Of a stretch of 64,000 nucleotides of DNA, positions 20,807-32,176 are shown piece by piece (the stretch's first letter is position 1; every line of letters starts with the position of its first letter). Made by a program: the position numbers and the translations under genes. The notes under the pieces were generated by a model. It worked only from the letters and a program-made list of their open reading frames with translations. It was not told the origin of the DNA and made no database searches. The stretch comes from Septoria linicola. Taxonomy: Eukaryota; Ascomycota; Dothideomycetes; Mycosphaerellales; Mycosphaerellaceae. The DNA is taken from the NCBI GenBank assembly GCA_024114885.1, contig CP099422.1:1922001-1986000 (forward strand), in the 5' to 3' direction.

Positions 20807-21594
20807 TCATGACACAGTTGTCGAATCTGACTTCGTCTCTTCTTCCTGTCGCATTCTGATGCGATCAATGCGCTCATCGACCGCCGTCTCACGGTCTATA
20901 TGGAGCTCACGCCGCCAGACCTCCAGCGCTAGCATACGCACAGCTTGATTGCCAATGCGATTATCTCCCGTGAGGCCATCATCCTGCACGTCAAAGTATA
21001 ACGCCCACATCTGGTCGCCATCCACCTCTTGCACGGCCACGAAGCCTTCCCAGCCCTCGAATGTCAGCCGGTGATCTGTTTTGGTCACATCCCAAGGCCC
21101 TACGCGGTTTTGCGCTGCATCATCCCGCACACCATATTTGACCTCGTGTGTCTCGCGGTCGACGTAGACCCAATTGAGGAATGGCGGATCATCGGAGATG
21201 GTCGTCACCATGCCCTCGCCTTTTCGAAAACCTGCTTCCCGCCAGCGCTCCTCCATATTATCATGCGGATACTGGAGGAAGTAGCCTGTGAATGGATGCA
21301 AATTCAACCTGTTCGCCTGACCGGTGGTATCCACCCACAGCTTATTGTCCTTCAAGACAATGTACGCGCCGTCAAAACGTGAGCTGTACTCACTACGTTT
21401 CAGCAGCGACACAGTCAGGTTCGACTTGCGACCACGATGCTCATTTCGCATGTTCTCACGCTGGCCATAGCGGACAGCTTCCGTGGTGCCAATAATGGCG
21501 GGACATGCTGCGATCGCCGCTGCACGAGCACTAATCAGTAGTGATCGGGGTACGCAAGTGTGCCTGACCACTTACTCAGAATACCCAGCACCAT
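20807..21594 (-). CDS. Conserved fungal protein of unknown function
   Basis: Exons are 21576-21594 (19 nt) and 20807-21519, joined by a 56-bp GT-AG intron, giving 243 aa. The tiny first exon gives MVLGILTAIAACPAIIGTTE, a hydrophobic N-terminus. This join is better than the unspliced upstream reading because it restores a family-like start. The body includes KSNLTVSLLKRSEYSSRFDG, AYIVLKDNKLWVDT, HPFTGYFLQYP, GEGMVTTISDDPPFLNWVYV, GPWDVTKTDHRLTFEGWEGF and MWALYFDVQDDGL. I recall this pattern as widespread and uncharacterised in Ascomycota. The C-terminus is charged and helical. Confidence 0.82.
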
Positions 21595-22068
21595 GGTGAG
21601 ATGGGAGGATGGAGGAGAACCGAAGCACCAGGGAAAGCAGCAATACAGCAGAGTGTATCTACCCGTGTTGTCATCGTCTACGCTGCATCACGACTGGAAC
21701 TTATGTGGCATAGAAGCTAGCAACAGTCCTGCAGCTCCACGAAACTCTATCTGGCTGACCAAATTCTGGATTTGCCGAATGTGGATTAGATCTCACTTCA
21801 CCTGCATGCATGACAGCATTGTGCCATGGAGCAATGCGCTACGAAGTCGTCATTAAGCGTTGAAGCCGTGCTCACCTACGAACAGCTTAGACGAGAACAG
21901 TTGGATACAGTGGAATTGTCATGGCCCGGGCAAATGCCCAACAGCACGTATTTTCAGCTGTCAACACGAGTTGCTGATACTGTATGCGTGCCATGCTCCT
22001 GCTCTTCCTAGCTACAAGAAGCATTAACAGCCGTTGGTCTCATGGATGGCGCTTCGTTATGGAGTCCC
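21595..22068. other. Intergenic
   Basis: This is the promoter of the upstream-reading conserved gene and the 3' flank of the 90-aa gene. Nothing else was recognised. Confidence 0.45.
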
Positions 22069-22490
22069 TTACAACAAGCCGATCGTGATGTCTCCCTTCA
22101 CCTAAGCAAGAGTCAGCGGCTGTATCAGCAGCGAAGATGCAATGAACATACTCTGGCAGTGAGATGAATTTCTACATCGAGGTCAAGCTTGATTCGGATC
22201 TGCAGCGAACTTGGCTTGTCCTCCTTCTCTGTTGGAGTCTGTATATTGCTCAGGGATTGACCTGGATACTTGATAGGCACAACTTACTACGCCTTCCTCA
22301 TCTGGTCTGTTAGCTGGTCCTGCTGGTCTGCGGCCACCAGCAACTCCACCAAGAGCTGAGTCTCCTCCCGTGAGCGCGCCCGCCGCGCCTGCAGGGTTGG
22401 AGCTACGAAGATGTGAGCTTGCAATCCTGTTCCGCTCGATAGTCACACCTACGTCGCGTCTGTTGCGGTCTTGGTTGCCTTGTCTGCCAT
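22069..22490 (-). CDS. Small conserved fungal protein (90 aa, four exons)
   Basis: Exons are 22453-22490, 22288-22402, 22152-22238 and 22069-22101. All introns are GT-AG of 49-50 bp and all phases match. The product starts MADKATKTATDATSNPAG, has a Gly/Ala-rich middle (ALTGGDSALGGVAGG) and ends LQIRIKLDLDVEIHLTAR plus VKGDITIGLL. The alternating hydrophobic C-terminus (LDLDVEIHL...GDITIGLL) recurs in many small uncharacterised fungal proteins. No function is known. The four short exons mean that simple open-frame scans show only a fragment. Confidence 0.75.
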
Positions 22491-23020
22491 GTTGTATATG
22501 TGGTCGGAGTTGATGTATGCTGGATTAGAGCACGGGAAGCAGAGTGCTGGCGAGCCAGTATATACGTGAGCTCAGCTACACGTCAAGAAGCTCCGATGAG
22601 CTACTGCATTGTCCCAAACGGCATCGTCTCCGCAGCACTACGTCCGATCTAGCAACATTCGGGAGTGATGATCTGGATGAGCTGCAATGACGAGCGCGGG
22701 AGCTCGCCATGTGGGCCGTTGGCGTGCAGATCCGGATCATCGAAACTCAATTGTTAGTAGAGTTGCAGCTCTCATCCTAAGAAGATCTGCCATACGCTGA
22801 CGACACCTGCATCTGCCAGCCTCTGCTGAGACGCAAGAAATGCTGTGCTAGGCCATAGCTTCCCTCGGTACCTGCGCTGCTGTGCGAGCTGTCACTACCG
22901 AAGTGCCTCACAGTTCCCGTGTGTAACAGTTGCTGTCACTTCTGAATGATTAGTCGTTGTGGTATCACAGCATTCTCGCAATTCACCAGGCCAGCTGTAA
23001 AGCAATTGCTTCCTACCAGG
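22491..23020. other. Divergent intergenic region
   Basis: This lies between two outward-facing starts. An in-frame ATG at 22946 upstream of the chosen start of the next gene would add 25 residues. No other feature was seen. Confidence 0.4.
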
Positions 23021-24121
23021 ATGCCGAATCCTTCATACTTCCTGGTGCCTGCCTCCAGTGGTCTCTGCATCATTTCCAAGAATGGCAGTGTCTTCACAGC
23101 AGATCTTGATGGGAGTCAGCCGCAGCAATGGTATATCGAGCGAGAGGGTGATCAGAAGCTGGCACTCCGGAATGCGGAAAGTGGTGACTACCTGCGAGCA
23201 AGTGCTGGTCATCGCGGAGCGAAGGTGATCACTAGTGCGCAGAAGCAGACGTGGACTTTGGAATCTGGAAACACTCCGAATTCCTTCTGGATCAAGAACG
23301 ATGAATTTGAAAATGCATATCTTTGCAACTCATATGGAAAGTACACGGCCAACAACTTGATATACATCTGGGCGCGAGAACAACGTTGGACGCAAACAAT
23401 GTTGTGGTATATTCACGATTTCGACTCGTGGAATACATCTAAGAACTGGCCAGACACGCGAGCCACCTCGTCATCAGAGCTGGAAACCCGGCAGCAGCAG
23501 ATTGAAGCTAAAGAAAAGGAACTGGAACAGAGGCAGAAAGACCTCGAGAGAAAACAGCAAGATGCCGAGGAGAGGGAACGCGAGGCCCTTGAGTTCGAGC
23601 AGGAAGCTAAAATCAAGCAAGATGATCTGGCAGAGAAGGAACTGGAGCTGGAGGCAGAGAAGAAAGCGATGAAGGAGGCACGAACGACATACGCATCGGG
23701 ACCAGCCACGAACGGAGATGATAGTCAGTGGCTTCAGAGATTCTCCAAAGTCCAGGAACGATTAGAAGCCGCGCAGAAGGAGATCGAAAGACTTCGTGCT
23801 CAGCCACAGATTTCTGACAAAGAAACTATCACCGACCTCAAACAGCAGCTGAAAAGAGCCGAGCAAGAATCAAGCGAGCACAAAACGGCGTACACCGCAC
23901 TGCGAAACCATATACGGGCTGAAAGCCAATCGCATGGCATAGATGGCAATAGCATCAAGGGTCGGCGGCTTCACACTCCGTCGCAAGAGTTTGAAGCAGC
24001 ATCAGTAGGTGAGCGCTGGGCACCACCTGGATTCCGTGCAGGAAGGGATTCAGCTGTCACGAGAGGTGAAGGAGGGCCGATCGCCATGCCGAGAGAGTTC
24101 AGTCATCTGCGCCGGCTCTGA
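23021..24121 (+). CDS. Beta-trefoil (ricin-B-like) plus coiled-coil protein
   Basis: This is a single exon of 366 aa from the ATG at 23021 (MPNPSYFLVPASSGLCIISK); an in-frame ATG at 22946 is possible. Residues ~5-140 look like a ricin-B/beta-trefoil fold: DGSQPQQWYIEREGDQKLAL, SGDYLRASAGHRGAKV, KQTWTLESGNTPNSFWIKN and YLCNSYGKYTANNLIYIW. From ~150 to ~290 there is a strong coiled coil rich in Glu/Lys/Gln/Arg (KEKELEQRQKDLERKQQDAE, VQERLEAAQKEIERL), then a disordered tail. No signal peptide is evident, so an intracellular carbohydrate-binding or scaffold role is possible but unproven. Confidence 0.72.
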   Translation: MPNPSYFLVPASSGLCIISKNGSVFTADLDGSQPQQWYIEREGDQKLALRNAESGDYLRASAGHRGAKVITSAQKQTWTLESGNTPNSFWIKNDEFENAYLCNSYGKYTANNLIYIWAREQRWTQTMLWYIHDFDSWNTSKNWPDTRATSSSELETRQQQIEAKEKELEQRQKDLERKQQDAEEREREALEFEQEAKIKQDDLAEKELELEAEKKAMKEARTTYASGPATNGDDSQWLQRFSKVQERLEAAQKEIERLRAQPQISDKETITDLKQQLKRAEQESSEHKTAYTALRNHIRAESQSHGIDGNSIKGRRLHTPSQEFEAASVGERWAPPGFRAGRDSAVTRGEGGPIAMPREFSHLRRL

Positions 24122-25191
24122 TAAGTGAAGCAGTGTTTACCATTGTCGACTTTTGTCCCAGGAATTCGGATGCAGCTTTCCGCACAAGAGTGCACAGAGC
24201 CCCGTCAGAATCGTTCAACGGGATCCAAGGCGACCGAGAAGCGCAGACAAAGTGATCGACCACCTCTGTGATAGTTCATAATCCGGTGGCTGGTATGGTC
24301 GCATCCAGCCATGTGCATCCAGGATGGCCTTCAGCAAACATGCTGTGCAGCGTTCGTGATGGCAATGGCCACGAAGACGCGTTGCAGACGGGCGAAGCAT
24401 AGCATATCGATGCTAGTTCTCGTGCACCATGAGCTCTTTGTGAACTCTGCCGCTTGAGCCACCGCCTTCCAAAGTATCCGCGTGCAAGTGGCATGTGGCT
24501 GCTGAGTGACGCCCAGTGCAATAGACCGGTCGCAGGGCTTTGGTCGTTCTGATCCGCGGAGTGCCATTGGCATCTTGCTACGGAAATGATCGCGGCTTCC
24601 TGCTGCTGTCGCCTAGAAATTATCCTTGTGTCGTGTGTCGATAAAATACAGAAGCGAATCCTTGGTGACTCTTTGTGGCACTCCTCTTCTCGCCTCGGCA
24701 CCGGTTCTGAGGCAGAAGCGTTCTAGCGCATGCTATGTTTGATTAGTCTCCGCAACGGAACCAGAGACACTTCTTCCTCAGCCTCAAGCCACAATCTTCA
24801 CATCTGGACTTCTACACTCAGATCAGGACAGTCTTGTTGACTTGTGGTGACATTTGTCTGACGAAAAGACGTGTGGTGCACAAGAGAAGAGTTCGTAATT
24901 GGCCAATTCATGATCTAATGTAGGCAGCCGCAAGGCAGTGGTACAAGTTGCTTGCTGTACCAAACGACTAGAGACGTTGTGCCTGGCGCCCCCCATTCCA
25001 TCGCTTGGTGTCTAAGCCGAACCATTACAGCGCGTAAATCCGTGGCGTCGACGCTATTTCGGCGCGACAAAGCGGTAGGGCATATATGATGAAAGCTGGA
25101 CCCGTTGTTGAAGGTAGCTCTCAAGTACACTTACCAAACGAGCTCATCAAGACACACCAGATTTCGACCTTCCCCAAGGCAAAGCAGCAAG
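24122..25191. other. Intergenic
   Basis: No supported gene lies in this 1.07-kb stretch. Open frames are short and lack coding character. Confidence 0.45.
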
Positions 25192-25866
25192 ATGCTTGCA
25201 CAAACGCTCACTATTGCCTCTCTGGCTGTCGCTGCGTTTGCACAATCAACCACATCTGCACCATCTGCGGGTGAAGCAGAAACTACAATCACAGCACTCT
25301 TTGGCACAGTCACCAGTGGCTTCGCCGGATCTGTCGTGTCTGCCAACGCCTGTGAGACCACACTGGCCCTGGCCTGTACAGCAACCGATGTGCCTCTTTG
25401 CGAAGAGATCCCAGACCTTACAGTATGTTGTCATATGGTTCCATGAACGAAAGTCGACTCCCTTGCTAACTCCTACCTCTTCTAGGCCACGGTAGTCCTT
25501 GGTCCAACCGCATACGAATTCATCTACGCGACCTCGACCCTCGGCGGCATTGTCACTATTGCCCAGTCCTGCGATCTCGAAGGTCCATCTGGTAGCTTTA
25601 CCGCTGCAAGCTGCACGGCTTCTCTGGACGTTTCTGCTGCAGGCGTGGCCACAGCAACCACCGTCACCACATCGATCACTGACAGCGCTGAATTCATGTA
25701 CGCTCCAATACCAATCACAGCTGGAGCCAGTCTTCTGCCATCTGCTGGCGCTTCTTGCTCTGCTACGGCGGATAGCGGTGCTGCTCCGACTGGTGTTGTT
25801 GAGCTGTACAAGATCCTTGTGCCTGTGGGTGCTGCGTTGGCTGCTGGTGCTGGAGCGATGCTTTGA
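25192..25866 (+). CDS. Secreted, probably GPI-anchored protein (tandem copy 1)
   Basis: Exons are 25192-25422 and 25486-25866, giving 203 aa. The signal peptide MLAQTLTIASLAVAAFAQ is followed by a Ser/Thr/Ala-rich mature region with few Cys: ANACETTLALACT, LCEEIP, AQSCDLEG, AASCTAS and GASCSAT. It ends in a small-residue region plus hydrophobic tail, VVELYKILVPVGAALAAGAG, that fits a GPI-attachment signal. The intron position and the motif ETT..(A/E)LLGT.T.GF.G(S/T)VV are shared with the gene 376 bp downstream. It is likely a cell-wall or surface protein; no family was named. Confidence 0.72.
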
Positions 25867-26241
25867 GTGTGATGATAAGTTCAGAATGGGGATAGAGGGC
25901 TTGCTTGATGTCGATGTTGGACATTTGTACTTTTGAGCGCAAGATACCACCATGTATGATGATACGATCATGATGAGCAGCTGGAGATACTGTTTGGAGT
26001 CGCTGCAATAGAGCTGAGTGTTAGGCCAAGAACCAGACATTGGCCAAGCATATCAAGACGCCAATACCAATCTCATTACACCGGGTCCAATACGGCGATC
26101 GCTCGGCATATTCGCGTCCACTGCTGAAGAGGAATGAGGCAGCTGCACTGCCACGAGGACGACAGTAACCTTCTCTTCTCCAGTCTTCTGTTGGTAGTAT
26201 CTCTGCTTGTTGTCAGTCGTTCCTGCTTACCTGCCTTCGCC
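25867..26241. other. Spacer between tandem paralogues
   Basis: No gene was seen. This must carry the terminator of copy 1 and the promoter of copy 2. Confidence 0.45.
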
Positions 26242-26921
26242 ATGTTCTCCAATATCCTAGCATTTGCCGTTCTGGCAACTACAGCATACGCGCAAAGCAC
26301 AACAGAAGCAAATGTCGAAACTACGACAGCAGAATTGCTTCTAGGCACGTTGACCGAGGGCTTTTCTGGCACAGTCGTCACCGCAGCGCCATGCGAAACC
26401 ATCTACGCTCTCACCTGCTCAGGTCAAGAGCAATGTCCTGACGACCCAGTGACTGTACATCTCACCCTACCTTTCATCTTTCTCATTGTGACCTCTACAC
26501 TTACTGACATTCTCCTCTCCACCAGCTCACAGCAACCCAAGGCCCAACAGCCCACATCTTCAACTTTCAAAACTCCGTCAGCAATTCCAAAGGCGAAGGT
26601 TCAGCCTCCATGTCACAATCCTGCTCCTTGCAGAATGTCAATACAGCAGTTTGCAACATGTACGAGTCGATATCTCACAATGGAAGGAGCTCGACTGCAC
26701 GGAGACAGACTACGCTTTCTGGAGGGGATTTGGTGTATGCGCAGATTCCGATTACGGGAGGAGTGGAGATATTGGCGGAGGCTACGGGCGCTTGCAGCAC
26801 GGCGACTTCATTTGGGAGAGCGACGGGGACGAGCGAGGGTGCGGCGAGGGCGACGAGTGTGAGTGAGGTGGTCAAGGTCGTTGTGCCGATTGGGATGGCG
26901 GTTGTGGGAGCTTTGCTGTAG
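26242..26921 (+). CDS. Secreted, probably GPI-anchored protein (tandem copy 2)
   Basis: Exons are 26242-26454 and 26526-26921, giving 202 aa. The signal peptide is MFSNILAFAVLATTAYAQ. The mature part parallels copy 1: ETTTAELLLGTLTEGFSGTV, PCETIYALTCSG, then after the intron GPTAHIFNFQNSVSNSKGEG, MSQSCSLQ, LVYAQIPITGGVEILAEATG and a C-terminal hydrophobic tail VVKVVVPIGMAVVGALL. The matching intron position, phase (0) and length argue for tandem duplication followed by strong divergence. Confidence 0.72.
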
Positions 26922-27288
26922 AATTGGGATCGGTGTGGTGTACAATCTCAGGATGCTGCTTTGTCGAGATACAAAATGCTGTGTGCCGGTCCAGTAGATG
27001 ACACGCGAATTTTCGTGACTTCAGCGATGTCCAGCATCGCAGGTGTCGCATAGGCAGAGACAATTCACTCTCACCACTGAAAGTTCAAGATGGCAGAGCT
27101 GTCCGCGGAAAGTGGAGAAGCTCTCCGCCACACGAATGGCGCCCGCCTATCCCTTTCAGCCATGCGTCAACTATGTATGTCGTACAAATACACCGCTGCG
27201 ACATGCCATGCAGTTCCAAGAAGTGGCTAGTTCTCTAATCACACGATGCACAGCACAACATGCTGTATGTCCGATGGACAGAATCGTC
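26922..27288. other. Intergenic, convergent
   Basis: No supported gene was seen between the converging genes. Confidence 0.45.
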
Positions 27289-29099
27289 CTAGGCATCCGT
27301 GATCTCGAACTTGACCAGCACAGTACAATGCGTCTCTTTCCCCTTAAGATTCAGCATTCGCACGAAGACCCATTCTCCACTTCGAACGTAGGATAACCGT
27401 ACTGCTGCCACGCACTGGACCGGGTTCCGCGCGAACTTGTCATCAGACTTGATCAAAATCCGCAAGAAGACCAGCTCGTTTTCCTCAAAGTCCCAGTCCA
27501 GTTGTTCGTCCCAGATTGGATCTGTAGGAGGTGGCTGCTCACCTCTGTGAACGATTCCCAGCTTATGTTGCTTGTAAGCTGATGTTTTTCGCTTGGGAGG
27601 CGTGTTGCCGACGTCGTCCGGATGTACAAGGGTACAGGTCACATATGGCTTGATCTCATCCTCGGGATCGCGGTCTTTCGGGATAGGTACATCTGTGGCT
27701 CCAGCCACGTGCATACGGAGGTGCTTCTTCTTGCCGCTATCTAGCTTGCCAGAGCCGCCTGCTCGTAAGGCGGCAGGTTTGAGGACATATCCGTCCGTGC
27801 CTGCAAAGAGAGCTTCATTCAGCTGCATGCTTGCATCGAACTTCTGCCAGTTCAAAGCACAAATTTGCGCGCCAACGCCCCAGAATGGTACCGGATTAAG
27901 GTTCTTCGAAGAGATGCGGGTTCCTTTCGGATACACACGCATCAGATGCTGCGAGTTGTGAGTCCCAATCTTGGGCCCATTCAGCTCCAAGTCTAATCCC
28001 AAGAGGCCGGACTCGGAGACGTTGATGAGGTGATGAGGAGGTCCATCCTGTAGAACACTTTCGAACCAAGAATTATTGGCAGGTTTTACGCTCTGGGCAT
28101 AGACGCCCAGCTCGGCCAGCTCGGGTATGATGATACCTTGTGCGCATTGATTCTTGTCTTTGCGCCACTTCTCATGGTCGATGCGGGATTGCTCGTCCTC
28201 GTCTTCGTCATCGCTGCTATCCGACTCTGCTTCATCTGGCAGATGGTATTCGACAATGACCGCAATTTTCGACCCGAGTTCAGTAAGATCCACATGCTCA
28301 CCAGTCTCGGTTTGTTCTCGTTTACCCTCGTCACGGACCGCTTTGCTTAATAGACGATCACCCCAGACTTCCCGCATGATCTGTACCAGCCCTGCGTGCT
28401 GATTAGTTACTGAGGGCATTTCGCCATGCTATATTCATGGCATCATTACTTACTCAGCTGGCCATGGTTGCCACAATGGTTTTCAAGAGAGATCAAGACG
28501 GGAGTCGGAGCGTACCCGGTCTCTTGTGGTTGAGTTGCTTCCTTATCGACCACGTCTCGAATGGTCTCGCAGACAGCTCTGAACGAGACGCGGCTGGCTA
28601 GCGTCCATCCATGTGTGACCTTCGGCTCATCTGGATGATCGCTGTTGTCCCATGCGTCGATCTCCACGCAGCGAGAGCCAGCGCTCAGTGCAGTCTCATA
28701 CGCTACTGCCGAGGAAGACCCGTAGAGCTGATGAGCCAGTAGATATGTGTTGTGGCTCGAGCTGATAAAGTACTCAGTCAGTGGGTGACCCCGGCTCGTG
28801 ACCTCCCTAGGAACATGAACATGGGGATTGTCAAGCATTTCCTTCAATGCTCCGGAGTTCTCAGCATCGCGAACATTAAGGTTGACTTCTTGAGGGCCCA
28901 GAATGTGGTTATTGATTAGAAAAGTCTTGAGAGCATGGCTGACCCGCAGCTGCTCTTTCGTTATCTTGGACACTCTCGAAGCGTGACCACCACCAGCTAC
29001 TGAATCGACTTCCACAGCCTCTCCGAAATCATCTTCGTCGCGTTCTTGCTTTGCAAATGGGTTGAGCTTCGCCACTGCGGACGTCAGGAAAGCAGCCAT
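27289..29099 (-). CDS. Phosphoinositide-specific phospholipase C (X, Y and C2 domains)
   Basis: Exons are 28454-29099 and 27289-28391 (62-bp intron), giving 582 aa from MAAFLTSAVAKLNPFAKQ. The X domain has FISSSHNTYLLAHQ (His116), SRCVEIDAWDN (Glu147, Asp149), KVTHGWTL (His163) and LISLENHCG (Glu206). These correspond to the catalytic His, Ca-binding acids and second His of PLC-delta. A Ser/Asp/Glu-rich X-Y linker (DEAESDSSDDEDEDE) precedes the Y domain (LMRVYPKGTRISSKNLNPVP, GAQICALNWQKFDASMQLNE). The C2 domain follows (LRMHVAGATDVPIPKD, DDKFARNPVQCVAAVRLSYV). No PH domain or full EF-hand is visible. It hydrolyses PIP2 at the membrane to make IP3 and diacylglycerol. Confidence 0.93.
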
Positions 29100-29554
29100 G
29101 TTGGTCTTTGGGTCTGATCTGAGGATTGCACGCAAGTTTGCTCGTTCTGATTATGCAGCAGCAATAGTAATAGCTCTTCCCGCGGGCGACTCCAAGCAGT
29201 CCTACGTCAGCGCTATGGCTTGGCTTGGCTGGCTGTGGGCAGATATGGGGAGAACTGCAGCTTACGGGCACAAGTCAAGGCCTTACTAGGTGCCTGTAGG
29301 TGCCCTGACTGGTATTTGACGCTCTGCCGTACAAGATGTCACGATCGTCTCAGGTGCGATCGGGATGTTGATCTTGTGTCAAGCCAAGTTGGTGTGAGGA
29401 GGGCGCCGAAGTCCACCACTTTTGGCAGCCACGCTACAGTTGCTCCACATCCCGCCTCCAATCTCCTGCCTTTCTTGGACTTCGAAGTGCACTACAGTAC
29501 TCAGCACATTACTGCTCACACGTTTGCTCTCCAAATCAAAGGGTAGAGGTCAAG
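29100..29554. other. Divergent intergenic region
   Basis: This is the shared upstream region of the PLC gene (minus) and the deaminase gene (plus). No gene was seen. Confidence 0.45.
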
Positions 29555-31375
29555 ATGTCTGACAAGCCCATCACAGAGACAGAGTCTGCTCTTCAGCAGC
29601 TTGATCTCGAGAATGGCGATCAGGAAACTATAAATGAGCGAGAACAGAGAGAGTTCGCCGAATGGGCAAAGAAGGAAGGACTTCCAACCATGGACCAACC
29701 TTTCATTCAGAAGTACCTCAATGGCAGAGACGCGCTGATTGCACAGGAAAAGCAGCGTCGGAGTGATAATATCTTCCGAGAAGCAATGACGCCTATGCAA
29801 AATGAGGCAGCAGCGATCGTGGCGGCCATCCGATTCGAGGAGCAAAACACCTTGTGGCAGCCTGACTACGAGGACAGCCTCGCGAAGACGACTGATCAGC
29901 CCATATATCCAGGAATGATGTTCTCCTTGGCCAAACAACGAATGGAAACCAGCAAACTCTGGCAGATTGTGCGGAAGATGCCTAAAGGTGCGCTGCTACA
30001 TTGTCACCTGGATGCCATGGGCGATCTCGATTGGCTAGTAGAGACGGCTCTGGCAACACCTGGAATATGTATCCGAGCACCGCACTCCATGCACACTGCT
30101 GGTATCCGCACAGACCATATGCTTCCCTTTTCTTTCAAGTTCGCCAAGCAGGAATCTCAGTCCCAAGGACCTTCTATATGGTCTGAGTCGTACGTGCCCG
30201 AAGACTTGATGCCTATAGCTACAGCTGCCGATAGCTTTCCTGATGGCGGCGTCGAAGGGTTCAAAGAATGGGCAAAATCCAGAATGTCCCTCTCACAAAA
30301 AGATGCCATATCACATCACCTGGGACCAGGCGACATTTGGGATCGCTTTAAGGCTTGCTTTGGAATTCTTGTCAGTCTGCATCATTACGAGCCAATTTTC
30401 AGAAAGTTCATCCGAATTATGCTCAAAGGTCTACACGATGACGGTGTAAGGTGGGTTGACATCAGACATGTGTTTCTCTATCCATTCTACCGCGAGAACT
30501 CCGAAAAGCCAGACGAGGATCATATGTATTTCTTCGAAGTCCTGGAAGACGAGATCGAGGCTTTCAAGAAGTCGGCGGAAGGCAGAGGGTTTTGGGGAGC
30601 GAGTGTGATCTGGACCACAATCAGACAGCTTGGGTCCAAGGAGGTGGTGGAGGACATGAAAAGGTGCATTGAGCATAAGATTGCATTCCCGGATAGCATT
30701 CTGGGTTACGATCTGGTTGGCCAAGAGGATGCAGGACGGCCGCTGCAGGATCTCCTGCCGGAGCTGTTCTGGTTCAAGAAACGTTGTGCGGAAGAAGGCG
30801 TTGACGTTCCATTCTTCTTCCATGCTGGAGAGACCCTCGGCGATGGAGACGAAGTAGATGAGAATCTATTCGATGCAGTGATCCTGGGCACGAGGCGGAT
30901 CGGACACGGCATATCGCTGATCAAACATCCGTTGCTCATCGACATGGTGAAGGAGAAGAGGATCCTCATCGAAAGTTGTCCAGTCAGCAACGAGGTCCTC
31001 AGGTATACTGGAAGCATCATGTCTCATCACCTACCTAGTCTTCTGGCTCGCGGTGTGCCATGTGCTCTAGCCAACGATGATCCAGCTATTCTCGGACATG
31101 GTACCAATGGCATGACACATGACTTCTGGCAGGCTCTCCAAGGGTGGGAGAATCTTGGACTCGCTGGGCTGGGCAGTCTGGCCGAGAACAGCGTGAGATG
31201 GGCCAACTATGAGGAATGTTCTACCAAGCAGTGGCAGCAAGAAATCAAGGACGGCAGCTTTGGGAAGAGCCTTCGCGCTAAACGACTGAAGCAATGGCAA
31301 GACGAGTTCGAAAAGTATTGCCAGTGGATCGTGCTCGAGTACGGTGCTGAAACGGATATCAACACGCTCGACTGA
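29555..31375 (+). CDS. ADA2/ADGF-type adenosine deaminase-like protein
   Basis: This is a single exon of 606 aa. Deaminase metal and catalytic motifs are present in order: MPKGALLHCHLDAM (His149, His151), VPFFFHAGETLGDGDE, GTRRIGHGISLIKHP, ILIESCPVSNEVLRYTGSI and ALANDDPAILGHG. The insert pattern and the N-terminal region of ~140 residues before the first His motif fit the ADGF/CECR1 subgroup rather than classical ADA. Unlike animal ADA2, it starts MSDKPITETESALQQLDLEN with no signal peptide, suggesting a cytosolic enzyme. The expected reaction is adenosine to inosine plus ammonia, though the natural substrate in fungi is not established from sequence. Confidence 0.88.
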   Translation: MSDKPITETESALQQLDLENGDQETINEREQREFAEWAKKEGLPTMDQPFIQKYLNGRDALIAQEKQRRSDNIFREAMTPMQNEAAAIVAAIRFEEQNTLWQPDYEDSLAKTTDQPIYPGMMFSLAKQRMETSKLWQIVRKMPKGALLHCHLDAMGDLDWLVETALATPGICIRAPHSMHTAGIRTDHMLPFSFKFAKQESQSQGPSIWSESYVPEDLMPIATAADSFPDGGVEGFKEWAKSRMSLSQKDAISHHLGPGDIWDRFKACFGILVSLHHYEPIFRKFIRIMLKGLHDDGVRWVDIRHVFLYPFYRENSEKPDEDHMYFFEVLEDEIEAFKKSAEGRGFWGASVIWTTIRQLGSKEVVEDMKRCIEHKIAFPDSILGYDLVGQEDAGRPLQDLLPELFWFKKRCAEEGVDVPFFFHAGETLGDGDEVDENLFDAVILGTRRIGHGISLIKHPLLIDMVKEKRILIESCPVSNEVLRYTGSIMSHHLPSLLARGVPCALANDDPAILGHGTNGMTHDFWQALQGWENLGLAGLGSLAENSVRWANYEECSTKQWQQEIKDGSFGKSLRAKRLKQWQDEFEKYCQWIVLEYGAETDINTLD

Positions 31376-32176
31376 AGACGTGACCACTTGTGGCACATAG
31401 ATGATTGGATGATGAACGGCAATGAACGGAACGCTTTATACAGAACAGATTCGCATGACACAGCATACACAGCCTACGGAACAAAGCTACCGCCGCTGCC
31501 ATACATTATAGGTACAGTCCGCTCGAATGCGCCCGAGACAAAGGTAGGGTCAAATTTGGATGCCTGTGCTCATTCTGCATTGCACGGCGTCCGTATTGTG
31601 GTTCGAACTTATTGATGGTTGTGGCGTTCGAGCTGAGTATCATGAACTCAGGCGGGCTTGCACTCACACGACGCCAGCTCAGTACCCTTGACTCGCATCT
31701 CGGTGAGCAGATGACAGGCTCTTCGCAGTCCTGCCGTGTTGTCACTGTCCTCGTCTCGCAGGCGAAGCGAACAGTGCGCCAGCCACCAGTACAACAGACA
31801 AGGTCTTATACGCTGCAGACAGCTCTCATCGCTTGTACACAAGTGAGCAGTGGTGGCACAAACTGGTGGCCACAGTAGTGTCAAGTTGTTTGTTTGACAG
31901 GGCACTAAATAAAGAATTGATTGAAACATGTTTGTCGACATGATTGGCTGCACCGGGCAGCCGGCACGCGCGCGAAAGAGGTTCGTCATGGGTGTGCGTG
32001 GCTCAGCTAGAACTAGAACTACTGTTGCCTTCCACTCCTACCTACCACTTCACCCCGACTCCTCCTTCACGGCGGCGACGCTTCTCACTCACTTCCCTAC
32101 CGCCCTTCCTTTGTTCACTTTCCTTCTTCTCACCGACCACTGCGCACTCGAACTACACACCACACACACTCTCACC
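31376..32176. other. Intergenic
   Basis: No supported gene was seen. The last ~130 bp are pyrimidine-rich (CTCACTCACTTCCCTACCGC and similar), as in many fungal 5' leaders. Confidence 0.45.
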
